64,000 nucleotides of DNA from contig JANPWX010000038.1 of NCBI GenBank assembly GCA_024734555.1, positions 2,180,758 to 2,244,757 on the forward strand, written 5' to 3'. The translations under genes and the position numbers were made by a program. Below are positions 1 to 10,985 of the stretch, one piece after another. The first letter of the stretch is position 1. Every line of letters begins with the position of its first letter. The notes beneath the pieces are model-generated. The model had not been told where the DNA came from, made no database searches, and was given only the letters and a program-made list of their open reading frames with translations. This DNA is from Trochalopteron elliotii. Lineage: Eukaryota; Chordata; Aves; Passeriformes; Leiothrichidae.

Positions 1-250
1 TGTTGGTTAATTGGAAGTTCAACATAACTCAGCAATGTGTGCCTGTATCTCAGAAAGCCAACCTCATCCTGGGCTGCATCCAAAGCAGCATGGCCAGCAG
101 GGGAGGGAGGGTATTCTGTCATTCTGCTCTGGTGAGACCCCCCTGGAACACTGCATCCAGCTCTGGGGGCCCTTGCATAAGGACATGGACCTCTTGGAGC
201 AAGTCCAGAAATTTACTGCATCTCAGCTGCACCCAATCCTGGAGAAATAC
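1..250 (+). mobile_element. CR1 LINE fragment, end of ORF2 region, cut by window edge
   Basis: Remnant of a CR1 non-LTR retrotransposon in sense orientation. Hallmark CR1 ORF2 C-terminal phrases are readable: CATCCTGGGCTGCATC (about 68-83), AGCAGCATGGCCAGCAG (about 84-100), CTGCATCCAGCTCTGGGG (about 152-169) and GGACATGGACCTCTTGGAGC (about 181-200). Translation alternates between two + strand frames: LVRPPWNTA in one, CIQLWGPLHKDMDLLEQVQ in the next. The coding frame is therefore broken and the copy is dead. Similarity fades after about 215 and the usual 3' octamer tip is absent, so the copy is truncated or decayed at its 3' side. The left part lies outside the window. Confidence 0.85.
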
Positions 251-1186
251 AAAGTTCACACTTCAGTGAAAGCATGATTTTTCATAAGTTCAAATGTCAA
301 TGATAATAATAATGTCAATAAGTTCAAATGACACATGGATGTCACGCTAATTTTAATTTCTATTGAAGATTATTTTTTCTTTTATTTTTTCCTTTTTTTC
401 TTTTCAAATTCCATTTCATTCAGAATAATATTGTTTGGACTGATTATATCATAGATAAGATTTTCATACCAAACTATATTACAAACTGAAGTTGATAAGA
501 TTATCTTGGACTTTAAAACACACTTTCCCTTAGGAAATAAGAAGTAGGTGATAAAAACCTTATGAAAATAGTGGAAAAATCAGAATATGCTTTCATTGAA
601 GTAGAAAAAAATATAGAAGAGAAAGTTGATATTTTTTAAAGTTGTTGCTAATTTTGAAATTATTGCTTGTACTTGGGGTTGACATGACAAATTTTTTTGG
701 GTTTTTTTTGGTTTCTTGTTTTAATTGTAATTTTCAATAGTAAGGATTCTCTGTCACAGTCTATTTCTCATGTAAAAATAGAAGAATTGTTTTCACTTGT
801 GCATTGTTTGTACTAAATAAATATAACCAATTGAAGAGCCCTGTCTGCCTGGAGAGATTTCATGTGTGTTATGATACTGTCAGAGGAATGCCAGCATAAA
901 ATCTCCGAGAAGTCTTGGAAGATGGATTACCTTGAAATTTGCTCTTTGTGTTTTGAATTTTTATCAGAGTATACTCTAGCTTTAATTTAATAATATGACA
1001 TTTCTGGAATTAGATTTGAGCACAAGAGATTCCAGATGTGACAGGTTTCATTGTTTGTGTTCAGTTGTTTTTTTGGGTTTTTTTTAATCTAGAAATAAAA
1101 GAACTGAATATTTGACAAGAAAGTGATACATGGACACACATGGAATTGCTTTCAGACCCCATTTCACTCTCCTTTTTCCTTTCCAG
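251..1186. other. AT-rich non-coding DNA, no gene seen
   Basis: No long open frame, RNA gene or recognisable repeat. The stretch holds T-rich runs with interspersed GGG near 365-410, 690-722 and 1067-1088. These are low-complexity tracts of the kind that recurs across the window. Confidence 0.6.
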
Positions 1187-1267
1187 CTGAGCAGCACCCC
1201 GCATTTGTCCCCTTGCACCTTGCTTTTCTGTTGCATCTTCCATCCACAGGTGAAGAACTGACTAGAG
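1187..1267 (+). other. Candidate spliced exon (81 nt), unidentified
   Basis: A pyrimidine-rich acceptor (CTCTCCTTTTTCCTTTCCAG, ending at 1186) is followed 81 nt later by a near-consensus donor, CTAGAG|GTAAGG, at 1267/1268. One frame is open through the whole interval, entering after two bases of a split codon and reading EQHPAFVPLHLAFLL and onward. Because 81 is a multiple of three, inclusion would not change a reading frame. A second acceptor-like CAG at about 1249 could give a shorter form. The peptide is not recognised. It could equally be an exon of a long non-coding RNA or a chance pair of splice motifs; no flanking partner exon was found nearby. Confidence 0.2.
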
Positions 1268-2694
1268 GTAAGGCTGCTGGTAAAGGACATTCAAGTAAGA
1301 TTTGGGCGACATGCCCAGACAACCATTCTATAGCATGATATTATTGCCAGAAAAGCAAGAAAAACTTCATACCATTCAAGTCAGGGACAGGATATTTTAC
1401 TGGTATTCATGAGATATATTTTTGTCCTGAATATAGTACAAAATTCATATTTATATTTGAAACAGAAAGCCAAACCTGTAATTAAAATTAATTATTTCCA
1501 AAACCCATTCCCTCCATTTCAAGTCACCATTGGAGGGAAGTGTCACTTTGCTGTTTTTGCCTTTAGCTCAAGACTTCTTATAAATTACATATTTTAGGAA
1601 GTAATTTTTAGATTGTAACTGGAATTTTTTCAAGCTTCTAACACATTGCAAAAAACCTGAATGATAATGAATACAAAATTCCATCAGCAAAGATATGTTG
1701 TTTTATTGCTCAACAATTTTTGTTCTTTTTCTCATAAATACCAGATGGCAGCTTTGTGCATGAAACCTACAATTAAACTTTTGTTTGAGAATGAAAGTTT
1801 CTATTTGAACACATGAGCTTCTGCCTGAGCTTCTCATTGTTTCTGAATACTGATAGTAAGATGGAAGACTGCAGTATCCAGAACACAAGACCATATTCAA
1901 TGAGGTTGGAATTTACTACTTCCTTTCCATTGTACTTGCTCTTTGCATATAGATGGGACATCTGCTTTGCTGTGTCTGCAAAAAAAGTAAAAAAATAGAT
2001 GGTGATGAATATATAATTTTTTGAACCTTAAGGTGAAAAATTGGTAAGATAATAATCTGTTGTCATAATGAAAGTTTTGTCTTCATGTTTGAGTTGAAAA
2101 ATTAGAAGATCATCCTATGGAAAGCTCTATAACAGTTGTCAGTAGAATCTGTTGGGGTGGCTTAGAGGATCTGTTATTGATCTCCAGACGTGATCTGTTT
2201 AATTCTATTAGAATAAAAGTAATGAAGAAATGTGGCTTTAGAAATATTAATATTTCAGGTAAGATTTAAGGAAAATACTGCTATTTTTACCCATGATCTA
2301 TTATACCTAAATGTGATAGGCAACAGGTCTGATCAAATAATCACTGAAAGAGCAAGAGATAGAATCTTTGGTCAAGTCTGAAACTTCCCAATTAATATTC
2401 AATAGTAGGAAAGAATGGAGGGTTCGTGTTGAAGAGCTGTTTATTCTTCTCTTTATCTTCAAGAAAGTTTGGTACAATGAGTTTTTGATTACAGTGGGAA
2501 TATAGCCTGAGTCAAAGAGAGCATTTAGTGCAAGAAATTGATGTGCAGAGCTGTGTCTCTTTGATGTGGAAGTGGCTTGGCAATTCAAATTAGAGGCATG
2601 CAAAGCTTTGGGGTAAGTGTATCCTGACTAAAACCACTAATCATCCAACTCACCACTATAAATTGCTCCAGACCTTGAAGGTTAATCATCTAAG
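1268..2694. other. Non-coding DNA, no gene seen
   Basis: Only short chance frames on both strands (up to about 98 codons on the minus strand at 2307-2603, with no recognisable domain). No repeat family or RNA structure recognised. Confidence 0.55.
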
Positions 2695-2806
2695 TGTTTT
2701 TTTTGTTTGTTTGTGTTTTGGTTTTGTTTTGTTTTTTGTTTTGTGGAGGTTTTTTTGGGTTTTTTGGGTTTTTTTTGTTTTTGTTTTGTTTTGTTTTTTT
2801 GTCAAG
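2695..2806. repeat. T/G-rich low-complexity tract
   Basis: About 110 bases made almost only of T and G, in runs such as GTTTTGTTTTG and TTTTTTGGG. It is the strand-complement type of the A/C-rich tract at about 3155. The open frames across it (a Phe-rich one on the + strand and a Lys/Asn-rich one on the - strand) are composition artefacts. Confidence 0.85.
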
Positions 2807-3154
2807 AGAATAAAAAAGAAATTTCAGAGGGCAGCTGATCCCATCATCTGCTGTGAGTCTCAGGGACCTGATTTGAAAACCTTTCAAGAGCACTTGTAAT
2901 TTCCAGCTAGTTCTGCAGTGGTCAAGGGTGGTCAGGGGGCATGAATTCTCTCTAGAAGTTTCCTTACTTGCTGGTGAAAACATACTCTGGGTTTCAGATA
3001 GTCAGACCATGTATATTTGAATAGCAGATCTTTGAGATTTTTATACTCGGCAATTAAAATCTGCTTCAAACTTGCTGTCCATGTCCCAGCTTCAGGAAAA
3101 ATCCATGTCAGCATTTTATCAAAGGACTATTTTGATTTCCTTTATACACTTATA

Positions 3155-3340
3155 AAAAACAACTCACACACAATCATGCGCACAAAGCCCCAACAAAACA
3201 GAACAAAAGACAGCCAACCAAAATCCTCAAAGCCCGCCAATGAACCAAACAAAAAATCCCACCAATCCAAAAAACAATCAAGAAAGAAAACCCCACCAAA
3301 CAACACTCACCCCCATGCCCCAAAAACCTCAATACAACTG
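3155..3340. repeat. A/C-rich strand-asymmetric low-complexity tract
   Basis: About 180 bases with very little T and little G, built from irregular CAAAA, CCAAA and ACCCC blocks. It is not a tandem array with a fixed unit. A 110-codon + strand frame runs through it (3017-3349) and reads Lys/Pro/Asn/Ser-rich, but that follows from the base composition and is not called as a gene. Confidence 0.8.
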
Positions 3341-4999
3341 TATGCTTAAAGCTTTGTGGCATTTCAATGAAAGCACATATTGACTTGGTTTTCCTTGTAC
3401 TTAATTTATTAATGCTTGATAGAAATGTTTAATAAATATTCTGATATTCATGGTATCAATATTCAGCTTTTTTTTTTTTTTAGATAAAAGCTATATGAAG
3501 TTTTCAGAGGAAATTGAACATGGTCTTTCCTGTTAACCATATGTTTAGCAGCAAATCATGTAGGATACAAACAGAACAGTAAGAAGCAGGATTTTCACAC
3601 TTTTGTCTCCTAACAGTATTCCCATTGTTTAGAGATTAATGCCTTACTCAGGGAGATATTGAAAGCAGTAAAATCTGCTACCTGCCTTCTAAATCAAATT
3701 GATGCTTTTAACAAGATTAATTCTGAATATGGAGCTTTGCTGATTCAGTTAGAGCTCTGGAAGGAAGGATTTTCACTAATTTGATTGACTTTAGACTCAC
3801 ACAAACACACAAAAAAGACTTTAAGCATCCTCAGAATTTATCATTGATGGAGAACCTTGCTGTCTAGCTACAGATATATAATCCCTGACACATTCAGAAT
3901 GTGTCACTCCTCAGTAGAGGGACAATTTTAGCCAAACAAAAAAATAGTGTTCAGTCCAGACGATGAGCTATCTTCTAGCATAGGAAGGGTAGTAGCCTTT
4001 TATTCAAAAATATACTGACTCCTCTGCTCCCAAATATAGAACATCAGTTTTAGCACTGTCTCTCAACAACACACCTTTCCAGCTCCTGGTCAGAATCACC
4101 ACCAGACTCTTCACAGTACTAACAGACAACCTCTATTAAAAACAGGGAAAACTCCCTATTGTTTTTAGCCAGAAAATAAGCTTTCAAAGGCACTAGCTCT
4201 AGCTCAAATTTGTATGCACACACACATCTGTGACTGGGAGCAGGAAGACTGATGGTAGCAGAAGCAGGAGAAGGCTGTGCCCATGAGTCACTGTTATGTG
4301 TAGCCCAAGAAGGACCAAATGATATTGAAATAAAAATATCAGTTACTACTATGAATGAAACTGTAATTAGGTAGATGTTAATTACAAGGTGATAAAGAAG
4401 TGTATAAGTGTGTGTATGTATGTGCATATATGTGCATGTGTGTAGAATTTTATTACTACTGCGTAAGCCTTGAGAGGGTTGAAAAGCTCGTAAAGCTATG
4501 AAAACAGTTGCCCATTTTAGGTCACCTACAGAGTTAATCTTGAAGTGATAAAGCTATGAAGGTCTCTCATGTCCATGTGGGCATGGAAAGGATTGTCACA
4601 AAGCTAGTTGCAGCAGTCCTTCAAGTCTTCCTGCATTTCTCTTTGTTTTTACCTGGGTTACACAAAAAAGTAGAAGTAATTTGTCCCTCCTGACATCAGA
4701 GTATTGTGTGATTGCATATGGGGGAAGACATCTATATCTGAGATGACCAACCTTGCCTAATAAAAAAAAAATTAACATTTTGATGAAATAATTTCAATTG
4801 TTCTCCTCTTCAAGAAACAAAATTAACTAATTGGCTTCAATCTGGGCTTTGAAACACATTGAGACTGCTAAGAAGCACAGAATCACCAAGCTCTTCAACA
4901 CTTTCCAGACCAGATTCTAGCTAACATAAACCAGAGCCATCCTGTTAGAACTGCCAGTTTACCTGGTCTCATGGCATTTTCACTTTGTTCCTTTTTCTT
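3341..4999. other. Non-coding DNA, no gene seen
   Basis: AT-rich unique-looking DNA with a poly-T run near 3467-3481 and a short TG/TATG-rich stretch near 4398-4443. No coding, RNA or transposon signature recognised. Confidence 0.55.
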
Positions 5000-5143
5000 T
5001 TATATATATGTGTGTATATGTGTGTGTGTTATATATGTGTGATATATCTGGCTATAGACAGATATTGATATAGATAAATATTATATATTTTTGGTTGGTT
5101 GGTTGGTTGGTTGGTTGGTTGGTTTTTGTTTGGTTGGTTTTTT
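5000..5143. repeat. Compound microsatellite: TA/TG then (GGTT)n
   Basis: Alternating TA and TG dinucleotides at 5000-5040, an imperfect GATA/TATA stretch to about 5090, then about eight copies of TTGG at 5091-5123 with a decayed continuation to about 5143. Confidence 0.9.
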
Positions 5144-5144
5144 T

Positions 5145-5400
5145 GGCAGCTGGGTTGTGAGCATCTCAGGTGCCACATGGTGAGCTCCTAGCCCAGCCTG
5201 ACTGCCCACCCCCACGAGTGACACACGGTGCTCAGGAGTGGTTCCCATCTCCGACCCGCTTTGCTCCCATCATTGAGACCTTGTTACGTTTTGGAGGCTC
5301 CGTGCACTCCCTCTGGTGGCCATCTGATCCTAACCATCCCAGAGCGGCTTTTCCAGGTAACCTGGCATGGGGGACGAAGATAAAACTTCGGTAATGAAAG
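5145..5400. promoter_or_regulatory. GC-richer CpG-bearing block containing a CTCF-like site
   Basis: This block is clearly richer in G+C than its neighbours and has at least eight CpG dinucleotides in about 250 bases. It holds the 17-mer at 5306-5322, described separately. A CAG acceptor-like site precedes it (5147-5149) and CCAG|GTAACC near 5357 could be a donor, so an exon is possible. The + strand frame at 5170-5394 (about 74 codons, no ATG) encodes nothing recognisable. It may be a regulatory island or an old LTR. Confidence 0.4.
5306..5322 (-). promoter_or_regulatory. Predicted CTCF binding motif
   Basis: The + strand reads ACTCCCTCTGGTGGCCA; the minus strand gives TGGCCACCAGAGGGAGT. 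This matches the vertebrate CTCF core (CCACCAG-G-GGG) with the preferred TGG upstream. The call rests on motif similarity only. If bound, it would face the minus-strand direction as a loop anchor or insulator. Confidence 0.6.
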
Positions 5401-7315
5401 ATGGGGATATTTTAATTAAAAATGTTTTGCCGTTATTTTGATCATAAGAAACAGCAAGGGAAGTACTGAACAGAAAAAGAAGTCTAAATTTTCCCTGAGG
5501 TCTGGAGGCAGGGAGATTTTATTCCATTGTAGTTAGATTTTGCCTAATCTCTGTTAATGTGGGGAAAACTGCTGAAAATCTGGCAGCATAGCTTACTAAG
5601 GAAAGAAAAATCTCTAAATGAAAGACTCCAGATGTCTAGTCAGAATTGGTTATCTCATAGGGTCCTCTAAAAAAGCTAGACTGAAGTAGCATGTTTTATT
5701 GAAGTTAAGCCTACAAAAATATCTCATTGAGGTTAACACTGTGGAATTTATTCCCAAACCTATCCAAGTGCTCTGCTTCAGGCTTCCAATTCCTGCAGAA
5801 AGATGAGATGGACAACAGGAAAACACTCATGGTGTAAAATAAGATGGCCAACAGCACGAAGGTATCAGTGCTTTGCATCTAGCTTTAGCATTTAATCATA
5901 TTTCTTTATCCAAGTTCTTGGAACTAGTGTGGAGCCAGGATACCATGACACCGACACAGTCATCGCTTGCTCTTCAGTCACTGGAAGCACTTCTTGGTGG
6001 GCTGTAAATCCTCTTGCAACCCCACATTATATCATGTAATAAAAAGAAACAGCTTAGAAAGTGAAACAGGATGCCAAAGTCACATTCGTCTCTTTTCCTT
6101 TCCTTGTAAACCAAATTCTCTGAATTAGCATAGAAGAGGCTATAAGCAAGCATGTCACTAGCCATCAGATTTCTCTGGGTTTACCATGAGGTGACCAGAA
6201 AGTGAATTCAGCCCTAGAGAGCAAGACAGATTAGATATGTGTAGATACTGGCATAAAATCACATACGCACACACATGTCATATATAATCTAATTTCTTAA
6301 ATATTTGATTATTAAACCATCAGTAAGTTCTGTACGTTGAAATACAAGACACACAGACATAAGGATTATCTTGTTGTAACAAATGAACTACTTTTTTATG
6401 CACAGAAAAATGTGATTATGATTTTGCACAGAAAATTATGATTCCAGAAAATCATAATAGCATCAGATCTAACACAATTATTGACAAGACTAATGCTTTT
6501 CTTATTTACTTTTTTTTTCCACCAGCACCAGTTTTTTTACCTAGATGACTTTTTCTTTCTCTGACTTAGTAGGTTTTGCTCAGCCCTAGGACTTATCGCT
6601 CTATTTTTAGAATGGTTATTTTCTTACAGAAGAAGTGGGCACTTGAAAGGCCTACTGCTGGATTTCAACACAGAAGTTTGATGGTAGGGTTAGCAGGTGA
6701 GATGAAGTCTACAACCTTCAAAGCTGACCTGAAACACAAGGTACACTGTGGAGATGCAAGAGGTCAGACTTCATACTTGAAAATCAGAGGCAGGGTAGAC
6801 ATGGAACTGGTGATTTGATCATGCTGAGCTTAGATCCTGATTCCAGGTAGGATTAAAGAAGCTTAAGAGCTGCACTGACTTGAGTCTGACAATGGTAGTT
6901 TTCAAGGATTCTGGATAGCTGATGATTAATAAATGTCAGAGCAGTGAGGACACCCCTGTATCTGCTACTGCAGCCTGTACGGGAAGATGAAGTCACACTA
7001 GTGAGGGTGCCTTCTTGGTGCTGACTGAAAGTCTCTCTGTGCTGGGATTTCATAAGGCAGGATGTTGCCCTCCCTGCCTTTGTACTGTCTGTTCCTAGAA
7101 CATGTTACAGCTGCCATTCCCTTGGTTTGTTTGAGATGACTCTGACTTGACTCTACTGCTTGTAGAGGCAGTAAATGGGTGGACGCCTGCAGTGTGATCT
7201 CCCAGTTTCCAGTCACACAGGTATTTCTGACCCAGCTGCACCTGGGCAGCCACTTGTCTTAGGTTACAATGTAAGACATAACCAAAGTTTGTATTCTATT
7301 ACCATCTTCATAAGC
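5401..7315. other. Non-coding DNA, no gene seen
   Basis: No gene, RNA or repeat family recognised. Open frames are all under about 80 codons and lack any domain signature. Confidence 0.55.
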
Positions 7316-7635
7316 TGTTAAAAACGAGTGGGGCAATATTCTTTATCTCTTCCATGATAACTCTGGGGGGATATCTTCTGTTAGTGGGCCATTGAGTCTC
7401 ACTGTATGACTGATAAAATTACATCATCCCATTGTGAGATGCTCTGCCCAGGGGAGGGACCAAGCATTCCTACCTGTCTGTAATCTGAGAGTTGGAACAC
7501 TATAAGCACTGGATTGCCAGAGGACAAAAGCTACATTATCACCACCTGGCCTCCAGAAAAGGAGCAGACTTTACTGCAAGATCACCACTTCAACAAAATC
7601 ACGTTCATCATTCCAACAAGACTTCAGAGACCATT
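7316..7635 (+). mobile_element. Left half of an older LTR-like repeat split by a younger LTR
   Basis: The repeat begins about TGTTAAAAACGAGTGGGGCA (7316) and runs to the CCATT target site at 7631-7635. It continues in register at 8310 after the inner LTR. The two halves together make about 480 bases, starting TG and ending CA, with ATTAAA in the right half as a possible polyadenylation signal. These are LTR-like features. No clean target duplication is seen at the outer ends. The family is judged from resemblance to bird interspersed repeats recalled from memory and was not checked against a library. Confidence 0.55.
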
Positions 7636-8304
7636 TGTTCTGGTTTAGGGCAAATTTGGGAGGAAATCTCCGAATGTGGTTCCTCTGAAAAGCAAATCCA
7701 AACAGCCCCTCCCCCCAGCCGGTCTGGGGAAATAACTCCCCAGAGAAGAGCGGAAAAAAAGCCTTATTTATTTAACAAACAAAATGCCCACAAGCATAAA
7801 GAATGAATAATAATAATAACAATAATAATAATATGAAACAATAAAACCTCTCGCTGCTCCGAAGAGAGATGGCAAAACTAAGAGTCTGTGCCAGGAGTCT
7901 GTTTATCAGTCCCTTCAGTGCTGAAAAATGCCGAGCCCCGGCCCGGTGGGCCACGGGTGCAAGATCCCGGTGCTCCTCTGGGTTTTTCAGTCCAGAGCAG
8001 ATTTAAACAGTCCCAAAGAAAAATAAAATAATAATAAAAAAAACAGTCCAGGAAAGCTTCTTTGCCTCAGCTAGCTAGACTAACAAAAGGAGAAAAAAAC
8101 TCTCTCTGGCTGCCCTCCGTGCATCCGACGAAGGAAAAAGAAAAAAAAACACACAGTCCCAAGGACGAGAGCAGATTCAGAGGAGTGAGTTTGTTTCTCA
8201 AAACAAACTGCGCGCTTCTTCTTTCCCTGCTCACTCTCAGAACCAGTCTTAAAGGTACAGAACACAGAACAGACGATTTGGGGATACATAGTCACCCTAG
8301 GACA
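7636..8304 (+). mobile_element. Solo LTR, ERVL-like, with intact 5-bp target duplication
   Basis: The 669-base element starts TGTTCTGGTTTAGGGC and ends CACCCTAGGACA, with TG...CA termini. It is flanked on both sides by the direct repeat CCATT (7631-7635 and 8305-8309). A 5-bp duplication is what is known for ERVL-class integrases. Inside are AATAAA at 7840-7845 and AAT-rich simple sequence. No internal retroviral genes or primer-binding site follow, so this is a solo LTR. It lies inside an older repeat and shares its start and end pattern with the LTR at 48885-49319. Confidence 0.85.
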
Positions 8305-8470
8305 CCATTTAATCAGACTGCAACCACCACCCTGACCAACAGGCTGTCAGGTCATATCCTGACTGTCATTTTAAGCCGGTGTTTCTGTATTATTGCCTTC
8401 ATTTTAATTTTCCTATTAAATTGTAGTTCTGTCTTGGCATCTCCAAATGGTTTGTTTTCAAACTAGTACA
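8305..8470 (+). mobile_element. Right half of the split older LTR-like repeat
   Basis: After the second CCATT copy the host sequence resumes and ends about AAACTAGTACA (8470). ATTAAA near 8416 sits about 50 bases before the end, as a polyadenylation signal in an LTR would. The outer boundary is approximate. Confidence 0.5.
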
Positions 8471-8514
8471 TCACTAATGACCTGGTCTTCATGAATTTGT
8501 CCCTGTTCTAGTTT

Positions 8515-9035
8515 TTAAACTTCTGTTTTGGTCAGCCTTCACATATTGCATTGCAAAGGGTAGCACAGCTTAGTTGCCCTGTTCACAAATGTAGTTTCTC
8601 TGACGCCTTGAGAAGCTACCTAGAACAGAGGCTAGATAGTGTTAAAGGAATAAAGTAGGTATTAAAAAGGCCTTCAAAGGATGCACCTTGGACAGTACAA
8701 GATCCTGGCCATGGCTATACCCAAGAGGGACTCCGAGTCATGACTTTTCACACTTTTAAAAGTTTGGGTCCATTTACATATTGGGGTTAATTGTCCAATT
8801 ACAGCTTCAGGTTTTGAAGTCCCATCCTCCCAGATTGCTCTTCTCAATTCTCTGTTGTTTATACTTTTTGGGCCTGAAGCTGAAATGGTGTCCTTGATTC
8901 TAGGGCTGGAAAAGAATTGTTTTGTCTAATTAAACTGTGAAGAGAACTTACTAACACTTTATATGAAGTTCAGAATCACACATTAATGCAGCGCAGAATC
9001 TGGAAAATAGGAAAGTTAAAACTTAAGGCATCAGT
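8515..9035. mobile_element. Probable LTR-type interspersed repeat
   Basis: A block running from about TGTTCTAGTTTTTAAAC to about TTAAGGCATCA that resembles a bird LTR-like repeat I recall. It contains AATAAA near 8648 on the + strand. Read on the other strand it would start TGATGCCTTAAG and end AACTAGAACA, also a TG...CA pair, so orientation is unresolved. No target duplication was found and no coding region is present. Confidence 0.4.
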
Positions 9036-10863
9036 TTTATTCAAATATTGAAAAATAGAAAGCAAGGAAAAACAGTTCTAATATCTATTTAGAGTCAAAT
9101 GCATTTTCCTATTAAAAAACCAAAAACCTAAATCTTAGATTTTAATTCACTCTTTCATGCAAATGGTGCATAATATTAAAGGTTGATGAGTTCATAACAA
9201 GTGAACAGATATCCCTCTAGTGTCAGGTTGCAATTTTTAAATGGAGAGATCCAGGTGCTTTCACTCTGAAGTAATTCCATTGAAACCAATGCTATGAAAT
9301 ACCATGTGAGCAAAAAATTAGAATGCATGTTCATCTTCTGTATTTTGTACAACTCTGTGACTCCAGCCAATACTTATATAAGAGCAGTAATAGCTTTTAC
9401 TGCACCTTAAAAAATTAGGTGTCCACATATGTGGATTCTTTTTCCTCTTTTGAGATTATTTTGTTAAATATTTAATATTTTTTTGCCTTTTTGGACAGAC
9501 TTGAATTTGTTGGGAGTAGAGAGGGAACCATAGCAAACAAAGCTTTATCTTTCCATACAAATGTATTAAGAAAGTCCTCTGCTTCTCTGTTGCAATACCA
9601 AAAATTATTGAATCTGTGTTGTGCTAGTTTACCTACTGCTTTAGAGATTTATGTTGGAAGCAAGAGAACATGTAACAGAAGAAGAGATCATGCAGTTTTG
9701 TCCTGTTTTGCTCTTCACCATGTGCCTCTTCATTTGTTAAATAATGATGGAAGGAGGAAGGGAGAAAGAATTTTCTACAGAAAAGAGAAAGGATTTTCAA
9801 CACATGTTTTCACTGCAACTAAAACCATGCCAGACAGCAAAAAAAAAAGAAAAAAATGGTTGTATATTTTTTATCCCAAAGGCTAAAGGTCACACACTGC
9901 AGTAAACCTGGGAATTGAGTCTGAGTCTTCCAACCACACATCTTCTGCTTTAATCAGAAGAATTTCTTTTGTGTCCCGTGGGCTCTCAGTTTCTAGGTTT
10001 AAATAACACATGAAAATCCATCTGAAATCTCAGTGGGATTAATCTTTTAGTACTATAAAAATTCAAACCTGCTTTCCATATGTCTCTTTCATAGTTGTTT
10101 TGGAGTCTAGTCTCTCACTGTATATATTTCAATAGCAAGTAGAAATCATGTACTGTTAAATAGTACAAGCAAGCTGCTCATCCCTTTTATTTCTATTGAG
10201 ATATTTAAGCTCCAAGAACTAAGCGAGTCAGTTTAAAGACAAGCAGCTGCTTAACTGCTCTGCTGAGTCAGATTTTGGTGGCATTCAAGGATTACCCCAA
10301 CTGTTTTCAAATACTCATGCCAGGTCTGACAGCCTGTGACTCAACCAAGAACAGCAATGGGAACCCTGTGATCCATTTCTGATTCCTCAGTGATCTGACT
10401 CCACTACCATCATTCCACAACTCTTCTCTTTTACCTTGGACAGACACATGTGGTCAGGAATTTTGTGATGGGAAATTAACATTCTTCCTAATCTTATTCT
10501 AACTAAAAGTTTTATTTATAAACTGTGTTTCTGGCAAATCATAACTGAAGTTGTGCAGTTGACATATTATGCAATGGAAAGAAGTTCAGACTGATGAGGT
10601 AGCTTTAAACAGAACAGTACTTCAGAAGGACAGAGCATAGTTAAAATCACCTTGAAGTACAAGTCTTGAATCTCTGTAAGTGCTGAGAAAAAGAAAAGGA
10701 ATAGCTTGAAAGCATTGACGATTGAGGGCAATGACTGGCCAATTTTACATCAGAAATAGTAAGACATGAAGCCAATTACGTGGCAAGTCTCTAGAGACTA
10801 CACAAAGAAAGAGCATTCCAATATGCACCTTGCTGTTTCTCCAATAATGCTAAAAGTAATTAA

Positions 10864-10985
10864 ACTAAAAAACCAAACCAAAACAAACAAAAAAACCCAA
10901 CCAAAAACCCTCAATAAAACCCAAGCACGCATTCAAATCCTTCAAAAAAAAATTCCACAAAACCACCAAAAAAACTCCTCTGAAA
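10864..10985. repeat. A/C-rich low-complexity tract
   Basis: Irregular CCAAA and ACAAA blocks, nearly free of G and poor in T. Same type as the tract at 3155-3340. Confidence 0.8.

Noticed and set aside
3017..3349. 110-codon Lys/Pro/Asn-rich frame
   Set aside because: Most of it is the A/C-rich low-complexity tract. No domain and no coding signature.
4865..4960. CACAGAATCACCAAG, resembling a CR1 3' tip
   Set aside because: The following sequence does not continue as CR1.
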